Source: Nectonema munidae
Lineage: Eukaryota; Nematomorpha; Nectonematoida; Nectonematidae
Direction of reading: 5' to 3'
Length of the DNA stretch: 64,000 nt
NCBI GenBank assembly: GCA_030549495.1
Contig: JAUIRK010000920.1
Span: forward strand, 868,001-932,000
The notes below the pieces were generated by a model that had not been told where the DNA came from, searched no databases, and saw nothing but the letters and a program-made list of their open reading frames with translations. Below, piece after piece: positions 1 through 11,100 of the stretch. Position 1 is the stretch's first letter. Every line of letters begins with the position of its first letter. The position numbers and the translations under genes are program-made.

Positions 1-450
1 TATGTTAAACATCATCATACACTCAGACTCTGTAGAAACTTCTAGATTTCAACTTTTGATTGCTAAAACTTCACCGGACGATTTTGTACCAAGTAAAGTG
101 TTATTTTTCATTAACTAGAAATAATATCATTATTACTTCGTTTCAGATATGAACATAACAGATATACACCATGATAGTGAAAATTTTTATGCTAAGATAT
201 CCATAAATTTTAACGGCACATGCTTCTATCCCAATAGTAAGATATTATTGCCATTGTTTTATTTTCTGTTATATCTTAAAATATTTCAGAAATTGTGAAA
301 GTTGCAGAAGGCGAAGAATTTGAAATTAAAATTGGAGGGGACCGTCAAGAAGAAGTAATTATAACTGTAACATGTAGAACTTATTATAATAAAAGAATAA
401 TAATCCAGAAAAAAATTACAATCAATCCATTTGTTTCTTACGATCATTAG
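1..450 (+). CDS. 3' end of a tandem paralogue of the secreted EGF-module gene (partial)
   Basis: Three exons of a gene whose 5' part lies left of the window: up to 92, 147-236 and 290-450 (stop TAG 448-450). All joins are phase 1 with GT/AG borders (donors GTAAAG and GTAAGA; acceptors TTTCAG). They match the last three exons of the gene ending at 52119: the penultimate exon is 90 nt in both, and the last is 161 versus 158 nt. Shared protein motifs include DDFVPS, MN(I/V)TDI(H/Y)HD and a K(V/I)A(E/K)GEE segment in the final exon. The reading frame is open across all three exons and splice sites are intact, so this copy looks functional. Function is unrecognised; the paralogue has a signal peptide, so this protein is probably secreted too. 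Confidence 0.8.
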
Positions 451-1235
451 TGATGAATACTTTGTACTTCTTCATGATTGATTATCTTTTCTTTTTCTTT
501 TTAAATCTTTTAAATAAATTTTTTTCATCCCTATACCTTCAAAAATGCACAATTAAATAATGAAAATAGTAAATATTCTCAAAAGGGATTTGTGATTCAA
601 AGGCTGTTCACAAGATGGATCCAATAGGTACTTGATGGTTGACATAAAATTTTTAAAACACTTCCTTTTTTAGTATATAAAAATTTTTTTTTTTACTTTT
701 TCCGGTAGTTAATGGAAATCAACTGCAACAAAATACTTCTTTCTAAATACAAATGCCTTTATTTGGGAAATAAGACATACATATAAAAAAAATCCAAGTG
801 TAACCAGGCAAATGTTTTTTACGCTTGAAAATTTTCAACGTGTCCATTTACTTTTCTAATTTCACTACTAGAATAAGATTTTTGTTCTTTTATAATATAA
901 ACTATGGCAGAGAGAAACATTGTTTAGTCCCAGATTTCTAGTGGTTCGTGCAAATGCATTTGATCACGACCTGCATATCGATAAAGAGCTTGGCTACTTA
1001 GAACATTGCTTTACGCTTTTGCATGTCATCTCTAAACAACGAAACTCTCTCTACCAGAATATACAATGAAGGTTTCTAGTCAGTGCTAGCAAGTAAATGA
1101 GTTCTTCAAAAAGTTTTATTTCGGGCAAAGTTGTTTAAATTTTTGCTAAACTTCCCCTTATATCACGTCTTTTTCTCGAATTCTCAAGAAATTGCGTAAC
1201 CGCCATTTTCCAGAAAAAACTAAGGAGGTTGTCAT
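451..1235 (+). repeat. Duplicated 3' flank, copy 1
   Basis: Non-coding sequence after the poly(A) signal aligns in order with 52120-52675, for example around 1028 and 52457 (CATCTCTAAACAACGAAAC) and 1070 and 52501 (TTTCTAGTCAG). Similarity stops at about 1235 (GTTGTCATA). The 820-1010 part has no counterpart in copy 2, so it is an insertion here or a loss there. The unit of duplication therefore extended at least 0.7 kb past the gene. Confidence 0.75.
513..518 (+). terminator. poly(A) signal of the paralogue
   Basis: AATAAA lies 63 nt after the stop codon. The sequence around it (TTTTAAATAAATTTTTTTC) is nearly identical to that at 52178-52183 after the second gene copy, so the 3' end was duplicated with the gene. 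Confidence 0.75.
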
Positions 1236-1329
1236 AATATAATATAAAATTTATTAGCGAAAGAGAGGCTAGGTCCATAAATATCGAATCATAAAGATAG
1301 ATATAAAAAAATCATTTATACAAATACAA

Positions 1330-2250
1330 AACCTCTTCTATGTATCAAGATACTATCCTTTTAGAAAGCATCTAATCTGATCTATTCTTGAAGATATTCA
1401 AGGTTGGAGATTGAATGACATATTCAGGCAAATAGTTCCGGTCACTTATCGTCGTTGAGAGAAGAAATTTCTTAGATATGACTTTTTACAGTAATCTTTT
1501 TTAAATGGCAAAGTATGGAATCTATGTAATCTTAAGAGTAATCAGGTAGAATTTTTGAATTAAGTTTCATATTCCTGTGCCTGACATTGTACACAGAAAT
1601 CATATCTCTTCTCTTAAATCTTTCATCATGGATGGAAGATTCAGCATATTCCAAATCCTTAAGTCCAGCATTCTTTTTAGTGATAATTATTCGAACCCTT
1701 TCAATATTAACGGTATCAAAAGTTTGAATCGGCTAGGCTATTATGTTACAATGCTCCAAGATTATTCTTACCTGGGATCTGTAAAGGAGTGGTGCTGTAG
1801 TGCTATCGAATATACAAAAACATCTATGTAATTTAGAATGAAAAAGCTTTGAACACTCTATTTGAAATATTTTGGTAGAGAGGAGATTAGAATAAATAAT
1901 GATGCCTAATCACTTTGTGCTTTTGGCTTTTCAAAAGTTACTCATCCATCCAACTAAATCTCCTCAATGACATAAGATTTCAATATTTGTATCAAATAAT
2001 CTTGGGGTAAAGAATCAAAAGCCTACTGGAAATGGAGATACAAAACGTCAATGACATGATTCATTTCTAGTAAGGTGAACGATATCATTTTAAAACTCTA
2101 AAACTTTCGTGGTTGTTGACTTTCCATTTGTAAATCTGTGTTGATTTGAATTCAATAAATTAAACTTTTCTATATGAATGAAGATCTATCAGCCAGGATA
2201 GATTTGTAAACTTTACACAGAACTGATGTAAGGCTTACCGGTCTATAATT
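1330..2250 (-). mobile_element. CR1-like LINE, 3' half of the reverse transcriptase ORF (broken)
   Basis: Read leftward, broken frames give the order expected for CR1/Rex-type non-LTR retrotransposon ORF2: NYRPVSLTSVLCK (RT block) near 2250, DVLYLHFQ then AFDSLPQ near 2010-2050 (catalytic-aspartate block), GLKDLEY and ERFKRRDMISVY near 1600-1660, and a C-terminal FFLS...YLPEYV block near 1400-1460 like the family's usual FFS...WN-LP end. Several stops and frameshifts make it dead. It is interrupted at 2258 by the Tigger element, beyond which the upstream part of the same LINE resumes at 3787. About 100 codons expected between the two halves are absent. Confidence 0.75.
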
Positions 2251-2259
2251 ACAATTATA

Positions 2260-3786
2260 CCCCGTTATACGAGGCTTCGGATAACGAATTTCCGAAGATA
2301 CGAGTAAAATGCTGCATCTATTAACGAGCCAAACCCTGAAGTTACGAGTAATCTGCATTAACTCCTCTACCCTCCTCTAAAAATGGCTGGTAAGCGAAAC
2401 GCAAGTGGGAAAAGTATGGGTGGACCGGCCAGGAAGGTTAGAAATGTAATTACTTTAGGAACAAATTAGGAAATATTAAAAAAACATGAATGTTTTAAAT
2501 AAATTTCTTTTTTGTACTTTTTGTCTAATGGATTTGACGGGGCGAACGACTCCGTGATTTAGCCAGGCATTACAATCTTTCTGCTTCAGCTGTGGCCACA
2601 ATTAATAAGGACAAAGAAAATAGCATTGCTAAGTGCAGAGTGTTTAACCCCTTTAAGTGCTAAACTTGTAACCAAGTATTGACCAACTGTAATGCAAGAC
2701 ATGGAATGTTTGTTATCACTATGGCTGGACGATATGTGTGTACGAAATGACTGCCAATGTCTAATGCTCCCATTCAAGAAAAGGCTCTATCTTTACTCAA
2801 GAAAAAACTTAAGGAGAACCCTGGTCCTAGTGATAATACCCTTATCCCAGAATTTACTGATAGCAGGGGCTGGCTTCACCGATTCAAGAGGAGGTACAAT
2901 TTGCATAGTGTTAAGAAGCATGGTGAAAAAGAAAAGTAGGCTCCCAAACATAAAGCCTCTAAAGACCGAAACTCCTTGCTACTTGGTGGGAATGCTGCAG
3001 GTGATTTAAAGCTAAAACCCCTCATAATTAATCAATCAAAAAACCCTGGAGCACTTAAGGGATTTGTGAAGGCGAATCTGCCAGTAATTTGGCGATCCAA
3101 CGAGAAGGCCTGGACAACTTGGATTGTCTTCAAAGACTGGTTTCTGAATTTTTTCTGCCCAACAGTTGAGAGATATTGTGCCAGTAAGAATATCTCTCAT
3201 AAAGCATTTTTACTGCTTTACAATGCACCTGGTCATCCCATCAACTTGTCAGATCTTAATGATCATGTTCGAGTGGAGTTTCTGCTTGAACACGATATCA
3301 TTAATTCAGCCAATGGACAGGGTATAATCTCTACATTTAAAGCTTATTATTATTATCTTCGACGTAGCTTCAGACAAATGATTTGTGCAATAGGTAGTAA
3401 TAGAAGCCTAAAACTCGTAGATTTATGAAAAAGTTTTAACATCAAAGATGCAATTGACAATGTATTTGAAGCATGGAAAGAAGTTACATAGTCTAACATA
3501 AATGATGTATGGAGGGAATTATGGCCAGAGTGTGTGAATGACTTTCGTGTGTTGCCTACAACCCAACCTATCGTGAATGATATCGTGAATCTTGCGCATC
3601 AAGTGGGCTTTGAAGAAGTCAATGAAGACGGTGTTAATGAATTGCTTGATTCAGATGCTTAGGAGTTAACAAATGAGGATTTAATGGCTATAGAACGGGA
3701 CCAGACTGGTGTGGATAAAGATGAAGAAGAACAAATTCCACAACTTAATATGACAGGAAAAATGTTTTCTGATGCAAAGTAAGGCA
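2260..3786 (+). mobile_element. Tigger1-like (pogo superfamily) DNA transposon, broken, inside a LINE
   Basis: The left end begins CCCCGTTATACGAGG after a TA at 2258-2259, as expected for Tc1/pogo-type target choice. Coding begins at ATG 2383 (MAGKRNASGKSMGG), with a stop soon after. Homology to TIGD1-type transposase continues with a CENP-B-like helix-turn-helix part (APIQEKALSLL, 2764 on), then LLGGNAAGDLKLKPL (2979), ALKGF, VIWRSNEKAW and NAPGHP (3222). The C-terminal tail ends near 3780. The segment carrying the first catalytic Asp is missing between about 2930 and 2940. The second is lost (LLLYNAPGHP where the family has DNAPGHP). No 3' terminal repeat is seen. It is an inactive, internally deleted copy. 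Confidence 0.85.
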
Positions 3787-4765
3787 GTTGTTGTCCAGAT
3801 GAGGACTGAAATTAAAAGTAATATGATTTGAGCAAACTGAGCTAAAGTTGTCACTAAGAATATTTGCTTTATACATGTCAGTATCGATGATTGATCTATT
3901 CGAATCATTTAATTCAGTAAGAACATTGATTTTACTCCTTTGGATTTCGATTATAATCCAAAAGGAGTTTTTTCTAAAAAGAAACTTTAGATTTTTGTGA
4001 TCCTTCTTCAAGGCATTAGATACTTCTTTGTACCTGTCATAAAAGTACATGCACTTTGACTTAATACATTTGTTATAACGCATGTTCTTTTTACTGATTA
4101 GAGTTTTCGTTAAGCGACTGATATGTTTTTTAAAAACGCTGGCCGAGTCTTTCAACGGAATATACTTTTGTAAGAATACTCATAAAAGAAGTGTAAAACT
4201 CATCCGAAATAAAATCCTTTAAAAACCTGCCAATCTATTTGGCACAAAGCAGATCTAATCATATTAAAATTGCCTTTGTAAAAATTATATTTTTAGTTAG
4301 ACGTCTTCCGAAAAAAATTCGGTGCTTATAGGAAATGCATTAATCAGAGTTCCAACCAATATCAGGATATAGTTGAAATCACCGAAAACAAAAACATAGC
4401 TTTTCAAAAACTAAAAGTGAATTAAGGTAAGGAGACTGTTTACTTCATCTGAAAAATCTAGAAAATTTGCATTAGGACTTTTATATATGCAAGACCTTCT
4501 TTCAAATAAAATAGTATTCCTCGTATACCCGTAGAGACATTTGAAATACTGTAGAAATTATGAAACATTTCAAAATCGGGTATATGAAACCAGCAAGGTT
4601 ATAAAACTGGGCATCTTTTTTGGGAGTACTTCAGTTATAGCAGCAGGGTCAAACTTTTTCTTCTTTAATATAAAAGTCAATTCTTCCAATTTACTAAGCA
4701 ATTGTTTGAAGTTTGCATAACAACTTTTGAATAAGTTGAAAGGAGGATTGTCATTTGGGAAGAGT
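3787..4765 (-). mobile_element. CR1-like LINE, endonuclease and pre-RT part (broken)
   Basis: Leftward reading gives an apurinic endonuclease start near 4735-4650 (NFKQLLSKLEELTFIL), then FGDFN near 4360-4350, the usual endonuclease motif. The open stretch 4155-3745 then holds the linker before the RT domain (ILSDNFSSVC, like the family's LN-FFSSVF). The order and orientation match 1330-2250, so the two pieces are read as one LINE split by the Tigger. Its 5' side is cut at 4766 by a TTAA-ended element. Confidence 0.7.
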
Positions 4766-5099
4766 TTAACCCTATCAGTGACGGTGAAAGTACATTATAA
4801 CCGCCCCAACTAAAATGTCTATTGTACAAAATTGGCCGAATTATATGCCTTCAAACCTAATGTCTTTTCCTAAAATCGTTAGCTGCATCTTTTGATACTA
4901 TTTTCACGATAGTTGAATGATCCCCTTATGTTAAAAACTGTCAATAAAAATCAAATATACATTTTTTCAACAAATTTTTTATATTATAAAGTCTATAAAT
5001 TATAACTTAGTGTTTATATTAGATACACTCTTTAAAATTTATAATCATATATATATTTGAACATATAACACATATGCATCCATATTTTTCCAATAAACT

Positions 5100-6060
5100 T
5101 GGTAACTTTTAGCAACTGTCAATCAAAATTTTGGTTGATATTAAAATTCCATACAAAAACATTCATTCAAATATTAAATGAAATTTATTTTTATACCAAA
5201 TCGACCATGCTGATTTCATTTGTCGACTCATTTGATAATTTTGGTGCAAAAATTTTTTGGTGTCAATTTAATTTGGGGTTTTCGCCTGAAAATTGTGTCC
5301 AAAAATATTAATCGAATTTTGAATAAAATATATAGTTTTATACTAAATCAATAATGCTGATTTCATTTCTTTACTCAATTACCGCAATTATGTTGTGAAA
5401 AATTCTGAAAGTCTCAGACAATTTTTTTGTGTACGCCTAAAAAGATTCTATGCATATTATTCAAACTAAATAAAATCACATTTTAATATTAAATCGAACA
5501 TGCTAATTTAAATTGCTAAGTCATTTTTGCAATTAGGTTTTTAAAATATCTGAAAGTATCAATCAATTTAGCGATTTATGTCTGAAAATTTTCTCTAAGA
5601 GTATATTAATTAAAATTTAAACCATCTATATTTTTTATACCAAATCGACCATGCATTTCTCAACTCAGTTTTAGCAAAAACTAAAATTAGAATTTGGAAA
5701 TGTCTAAAAGTATTTCCAGTTTACGTCTGAGAAAGTTTCTCCAAAAACATTTATCAACATTTTAAATAAAAGTTATCAGTCAAGTTGGACATTTCAAAAA
5801 AAACAAATTCTAAAGAAAAATCTCACTTTTCTCAAAAAACTCAAATCAAAAAATTTGTTTTAATTGAAAATTACAGTTAAAATTTTAATTGAAGATAAAA
5901 TTATCGGTAAAAATATCCTTCAAATTTAAGGTACTTTTTTAATACAAAATCGTCGATGTTTTTCATTTCTTTACTCCTTTTTTGCCATTACAGTCTAAAA
6001 ATGAGTGAAAGTATCAATCGAATTCGTAAAAATCAGTTTTTTTTTCCAAAAAAATTTGTC
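5100..6060. repeat. Tandem array, unit about 147 bp (array A, copy 1)
   Basis: The landmark ACCAAATCGACCATGCTG and variants recur at about 5201, 5348, 5494, 5645, 5780 and 5950, spacing 147, 146, 151, then 135-170 as units degrade. Each unit has the pattern TATACCAAATCG, then TTTCATTT-T-ACTCA, then GTCAATCAAAT, then TTACGTCTGAAAA. The first units are the best kept. It lies inside the TTAA-ended element. Confidence 0.8.
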
Positions 6061-6390
6061 AAGTGTACCTCACAATTGTTATTTACAAATATTTGAGAAT
6101 GAGAGAAGTAAGGGAACTGAAGACACATTGAAATGAGAAAGCGTGAACATAAGAAAAATTAAAAAGTAACTCGTAATAAAATGCTTTTATATTGCCAATG
6201 CAGTCTCCTTTTAAGAGCTATATAGTTAAGGGACAAGTTTGTAGCTTGTCTACACCGAAGATAGACCTTTTTCCAATGAACAAGTAGATAGTGTTAAAAT
6301 CTGGTATTGAGATTTTTCAAAAAACATCTTGACAGTGAAGAAGAAGCTTCTCACTTGTGAATCAAAAATATTTAAACCTTTATCTTATTA

Positions 6391-6538
6391 GCGTGAGTAA
6401 GGTTGGTTAGGTACTGGGTTTCGATAACTCAAGGTCTTGGGTTCGATCCCGCATCGAGTCTACTTTCTCATAGTTCGATACAAGCGGCACGATTGTGCCT
6501 TCTCGATGAAAACACCCCACGGTACCTTTACCTTTATT
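6391..6538 (+). mobile_element. tRNA-derived SINE
   Basis: A 5' tRNA-like head (GCGTGAGTAAGG, A-box-like TTGGTTAGGTA) leads to a perfect B box, GGTTCGATCCC at 6440-6450. It is followed by a GC-richer body ending ACCTTTACCTTTATTAG. A TTATTAG-like duplication flanks it. The clover leaf is not foldable as a real tRNA (no matching acceptor stem), so a SINE is the better call. It sits inside the TTAA element. Confidence 0.55.
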
Positions 6539-6964
6539 AGTCAATATTTCAATTATCAACTCATCAAAAAAGCTATCTAAACATTTTCAAACTGTAAGGG
6601 GAGTTACCATAACTATGCCGTGAGAGTTTTTTAAGATTATAAAGCTAGAAACTATTTATAATTAAAAAAAAAGGATTATGAATGATTTAATGGAGAACAT
6701 GAATTTTGAGAAAGGATTGGTCAGCAAATATCCAGAGTTATATCTGTTCATATAACCTGATACTACATCACATGATATGGATAAAAAGCCAAGATCAACA
6801 AAGAAATTCTGTTAAATAGAAAAGCTCTAAAATTGTTTAAATTCTTAGCTAAATAAATCTTTCAAAAAAGTTTTTTCAAACTTAGATTGCATAAAATGTA
6901 TTTCTGATGAAAGTACCAGTTTAAATTTAAGAGATAAATTAGATGTTGAAAAATTGACCATTAT

Positions 6965-7174
6965 TCAAAATTTCGGTAAGAATTCATCAAAATTTGTGAT
7001 GATATCAGTGAGCAAGAACGACAAATTATGGAACTTGGAAAGTAGACCTTGCACATTGAGATGTAATATTTGGAAAGCAAAATATTTAGAAAAACTTTTG
7101 GGACTATTTATGTCAGTATCATTGATGAAGTTTGTAGAAAGTATATCAAATTCATGTGATTGAGAAGATTTCAA
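6965..7174 (-). mobile_element. LINE endonuclease N-terminal scrap
   Basis: An open stretch of about 69 codons reads leftward with FQILHLNVQGLLSKF followed by HNLSFLLTD. This matches the usual start of a non-LTR endonuclease (ILHLN-R-LL-K---L---L). Nothing LINE-like follows to the left because the TTAA element ends there. It repeats the domain already present at 4735, so it is a second LINE copy, not part of the first. Confidence 0.5.
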
Positions 7175-10100
7175 AGGTCAAAACTGTTATATACAGATTA
7201 AAGCGCATAAATTGTTAAATTACATTTAAAAAATATTTTAATCAAGAAATATTCAAGTTTACAGAATTGTTTTTCATAATTGTGAAAGTCTAACATAATT
7301 TGGTATTACGGATGTGTTCTGAGTAGAAATTTTTAAAGCACTAGTCATAAGGAAACTTTATTTTTATTTTTACATTTGGACAATTCATGAGATAAACCAC
7401 AAAATCTCAATGTAAATTCTTTTTTTGTTCTACAATTAATCACAACATGAATAAAATTGCCCTTTACTTTTCATTATGTTTAAAACAAATTTTGGAGTTA
7501 AGCTTCAAGAATTGTATTCTGTGATCCTTGTAATGTGATACCGAAAAAAGATTTTTAAAAGTTGGAAATTTAAATCACTTATAATGTCCTAAAAATATTA
7601 TTCTGCGAATAGATAATATGTTTTTATTGATCAATCGACAAAGAAGAATCAGATTGTGATATGAAAAAAGCTGCCATACGACGTTTGAGTATGAAAAAAA
7701 ACAAAATAACTTTTGTCATATGTAGAACTGAGTATATATAATATTTTGAGTTTGATGCTTGTAGGATTAAGGAATTCTCTGGACTATTTTAAAATTCTTG
7801 ATGAATAGTTTGTTTTTTAGAAAGATCACGTATTTCTATAAATGTTGTGCGAACATTATCTGAGTTAGCTTCGTCAAAATACCTCAGAATAACCATCGTT
7901 AGATCAATATTAAGAAAGAAAAATATTAAATAGAAAGAAGAAAGTCTGCATGTGTTTTATTGGAGTTTTAATTTTGGATCTTATGAAGACAACTTCGATG
8001 GAGTTTAAAAGAGCATAAGAAGAAAGATCTTTATCTTTTTATGTAGTATAATAGAACATGGCCCAAATTATCTATCTATACCTCACAAAAATGCTTTGAT
8101 ATCACCATTAGCAAGAACAAATGTTTTGATGTAACCATCGATACAATTGAGGAAGAAAGATAAAGAATCAAAATTAAAACGAATCAACATGTGATGAAAT
8201 TAAATAGTTATTCTGATGAAGCCATTTTAAAGCAAAATAAAATGAAAAAACAGAAATAAGAAAGTGTAAGTATTTCTAGAAAAATTATTATATTAAAAAA
8301 AATAATTATAAAAATTAACAAAATTTGTATCAAAATTTTTATATTAATTTACAAGCAGTTTGAAAATAATATTATATAAACTTGAAATGTTAGTATTTGA
8401 GTGAGATAACTTTTTGTTTAATGTCAAAATTTGTTAGGCTTTTGGATGATGTAGCTGTAGCGTGGAGGAGATATGAAGTCAACAGTCACACTATAGCGTG
8501 GAGGAAGAGAATCCTTATGATCGAGGACCTTCAAAAAACGAAAACATTTGCTATAAAATACTTCTAGAAAGATGATATCTAACGCTAAAAAGGTGAAATA
8601 ACATCATTAAAAGTAAGACTTCTAACATTTTACTTTCCTATCAACTCCAGCAAAAACTTTCCTATCATAGACGGAAACTGTGGAAAATTTGAATGCTTTT
8701 TTCGTCTTTCTATAGTTGAGATTTAGGTAGAGAATTGTAACCTTTTGACTTCCAAAAATCATACCTATATTTATCATTAAACTTATTATCCAAAGTAAAA
8801 GTATCACTCAGCTGTATTTATATATTTGTAACATACATTCTTGTAAAATAATATATATAACAAGGTATTGCTATGCAGTAACAAGGGCCGGTAGGCGTTT
8901 AGTGGGATGGAAACTCCAGGTAGACCTGGACTCAGCATTCCGGGCGGGCCACGATATCCGAAAGGATAAAAGTATCTTAAACTTCCAATCATAAAAAATT
9001 TGAATGAATAATACATGCTTGTTATTCGTGACTTTTATTTAACGGCACCCCAACAAAATACTAAATTCACTCTTAGAGGCGCTGCGATCAAAGTAATTTT
9101 TTTACAATTCAAAGGACCATTTTTGGAATTAAAACTTTCTTCAATGTAATAAAAAATTTTGAAAAATATTTTAACTTTCTTTTTTAATTTTTCATAAAAA
9201 AATAATTTATTTTAATTGTAAAAGGAAAAATCAAATAAAAAGAATAAAATTTTATTGAAAAATATAAATTTTTTAAAATTATTTTAAGTGAATAACAATT
9301 ATGAAACATTTGTTTTGAAAATGCAGCTATAAATTGATTTGAAGCAGTTTCCGAAGCTTCTGTGAAAATTTTCACAATGTGCATTTTGTCATATTGAAAC
9401 ACATGGATCTAACAAATGTATGTAGGAAATTCTGAATTTGTTTTAATACTAAAAAATTTGAAGTGACGCAAAATTTAAAAGTTTTTTAATATTTTGGAAA
9501 AAAGAAACAATATAGATTTTTTTATTTGAAATATGACAAGATATAAATCAAAAATGTAAAAAATATTTATTTTAAACATTTGAAAAAAATTGATAATGAA
9601 TTTTCTTAAAAAAATATAAAAAAACAAATGTTAAAAATATCATAACTAGTATAAATTTTTTATATTGTCTGTATAATAAAGCACCAAAATAAGAAGACAA
9701 AATGAAAAGGCGTTAAATGACACAACTGTCGTTTCAGTGTAGAAAAGAATTGCTCCAATTTAAACGAGTGCTGATTCAAGCGTTCTAATTATTTTAAAAA
9801 ATTCTATGAATAAAACGAACTTGCCAAGAAGCTTAGCCTGTGTTGGACTACGAGCAGATACTTGGATAGTGAGGAATCTTCTTCACCTTCATCTTTTCGA
9901 TTATGCAGCATGGCTTTGCTCTGATTTAGATGAAGAGGTCTGCGCCAAAACTAACAGCGCGAGTGAATGTTAGGGAACCAATTCTTGAAATGATATTATC
10001 AATGAATGGCTAAATCAACTTTAGTTTTATTTAGTGAAACAAGAGTTGTACCATGAGATCCATAATATTCAAACAAATTCATTTTTGAATAAAAGATTAG

Positions 10101-10285
10101 AAAATCGCCTGGGGTAAACACTGATCTAAATGCGTTCCTTGTTTAGTGTTTAAAAAATAATAAATTTTTATTAGTTCAGATATTATTGCTGGAAGTGCTG
10201 TTAATTTGTTCTCGAAAACGATATAGAAATTTTTAAATATATGATTACATATAGCTTTTTGATGAAAATTAGTAACACACATACT
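7175..10285. other. Stretch without recognisable gene
   Basis: AT-rich; no ORF above about 75 codons looks coding. Two small points stand out. GTAGCGTGGAGGA and its variant recur at 8458 and 8494. A GC patch at 8880-8985 reads on the - strand as a Gly/Pro-rich peptide (FGYRGPPGMLSPGLPG), which might be a remnant of a structural-protein exon. The 9700-9990 part has more mixed composition but no open frame. Confidence 0.4.
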
Positions 10286-10289
10286 TCGG

Positions 10290-10340
10290 CCAATCAGATG
10301 CTTTCTCGCCAATACGGTTTCTCATCTGGTATAAAAGACA
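10290..10340 (+). promoter_or_regulatory. Promoter-like CCAAT plus TATA cluster without an obvious gene
   Basis: GGCCAATCAG (10288-10297) is followed about 40 bp later by TATAAAAG (10331-10338), then by a GC-richer and pyrimidine-rich stretch where a start site would be expected (10360-10370). Spacing is that of an RNA polymerase II core promoter. The following 700 bases show no convincing coding exon, so its gene is missing, spliced far away, or non-coding. Confidence 0.4.
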
Positions 10341-10344
10341 TAAG

Positions 10345-11095
10345 CGCGCCGCTATTCTATTCTCATTTTCCTTGCATCCCCTTCACGTTAACCCCCTTCC
10401 TGATTCTCCCACTCTACTTATCTTTTTGTGTATATATATATACTTAATATGTCATAAAATTTGCGACTTATTTTTTAAATGTATTCACTTTTATTTCAAT
10501 AAAAGCTTTGAATTTTCTCATAAACAGTTAGAAGCACCAAAAAGGAATTATGAAAAAAATTATGATAACTTTTATGAAATTTGCTTTTTCAGAAAGCTTA
10601 TTTTCGAAATATAAAAACCTTATAATTTCGTAAAGATTGTGTCTCAACTTTCAAAATAAGTAAGTTTTAATACCAATAATGGAAAGGTCATTTACAAAAT
10701 TAATGAAATTATTCGCAAAAGTTATAAATTTTAAGTTAGAAATATTTTTAATTACAACTCTAAAAACTGTAAGTAAAATTTAATTTTCATTTCTCTATTT
10801 TTAAACTAAATTTTTACTCGTAAAATTCCATTTTTTCAGTCATAAAATGAATTCTTTCAAACGTTTCGTCCAATTTTCACGTTAAAGGAACTTTCCTTTT
10901 GATAAAATAAATTGACATTATTTATAACTGATCACAAACTAATACCTTTTTTAAACTTATATGTCAATATTTTTTACTAACTAAGATTAAATAGCTAAAT
11001 AAATAACAATCTAACTATCTCCTTAACTAAAAAAGAATAAAAAAATTTATATGATAATAAATTTCATAAACTAATTTATATAACTTCATAAAATT
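10345..11095. other. AT-rich stretch, no gene seen
   Basis: Begins with a pyrimidine-rich leader-like tract and a short (TA)n at about 10431-10442, then becomes plain AT-rich sequence. The small frames here carry no recognisable domain and have the codon content expected of noise. Confidence 0.4.
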
Positions 11096-11100
11096 AGATT

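Larger units (their letters stand above)
4766..6955. mobile_element. TTAA-ended piggyBac-like non-autonomous element with internal tandem array, copy 1
   Basis: Starts TTAACCCTATCAGTG at 4766 and aligns with the element starting TTAACCCTATTAGTG at 19927: the first 200 bases are clearly homologous (shared AGCTGCATCTTTTGA), then both have a tandem array, then shared unique sequence. The two copies sit in different hosts (a LINE here, a piggyBac gene there), so the TTAA is a true terminus. TTAA targets and TTAACCC termini are hallmarks of piggyBac-class elements. No transposase ORF is visible. The opposite terminus was not found; homology to copy 2 fades near 6955. Confidence 0.6.

Noticed and set aside
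5100-6060. CRISPR-like or satellite-only interpretation of the regular repeats
   Set aside because: Units are directly abutting and diverged along their whole length, without distinct repeats and spacers, in a eukaryotic context, and lie within a TTAA-ended element.
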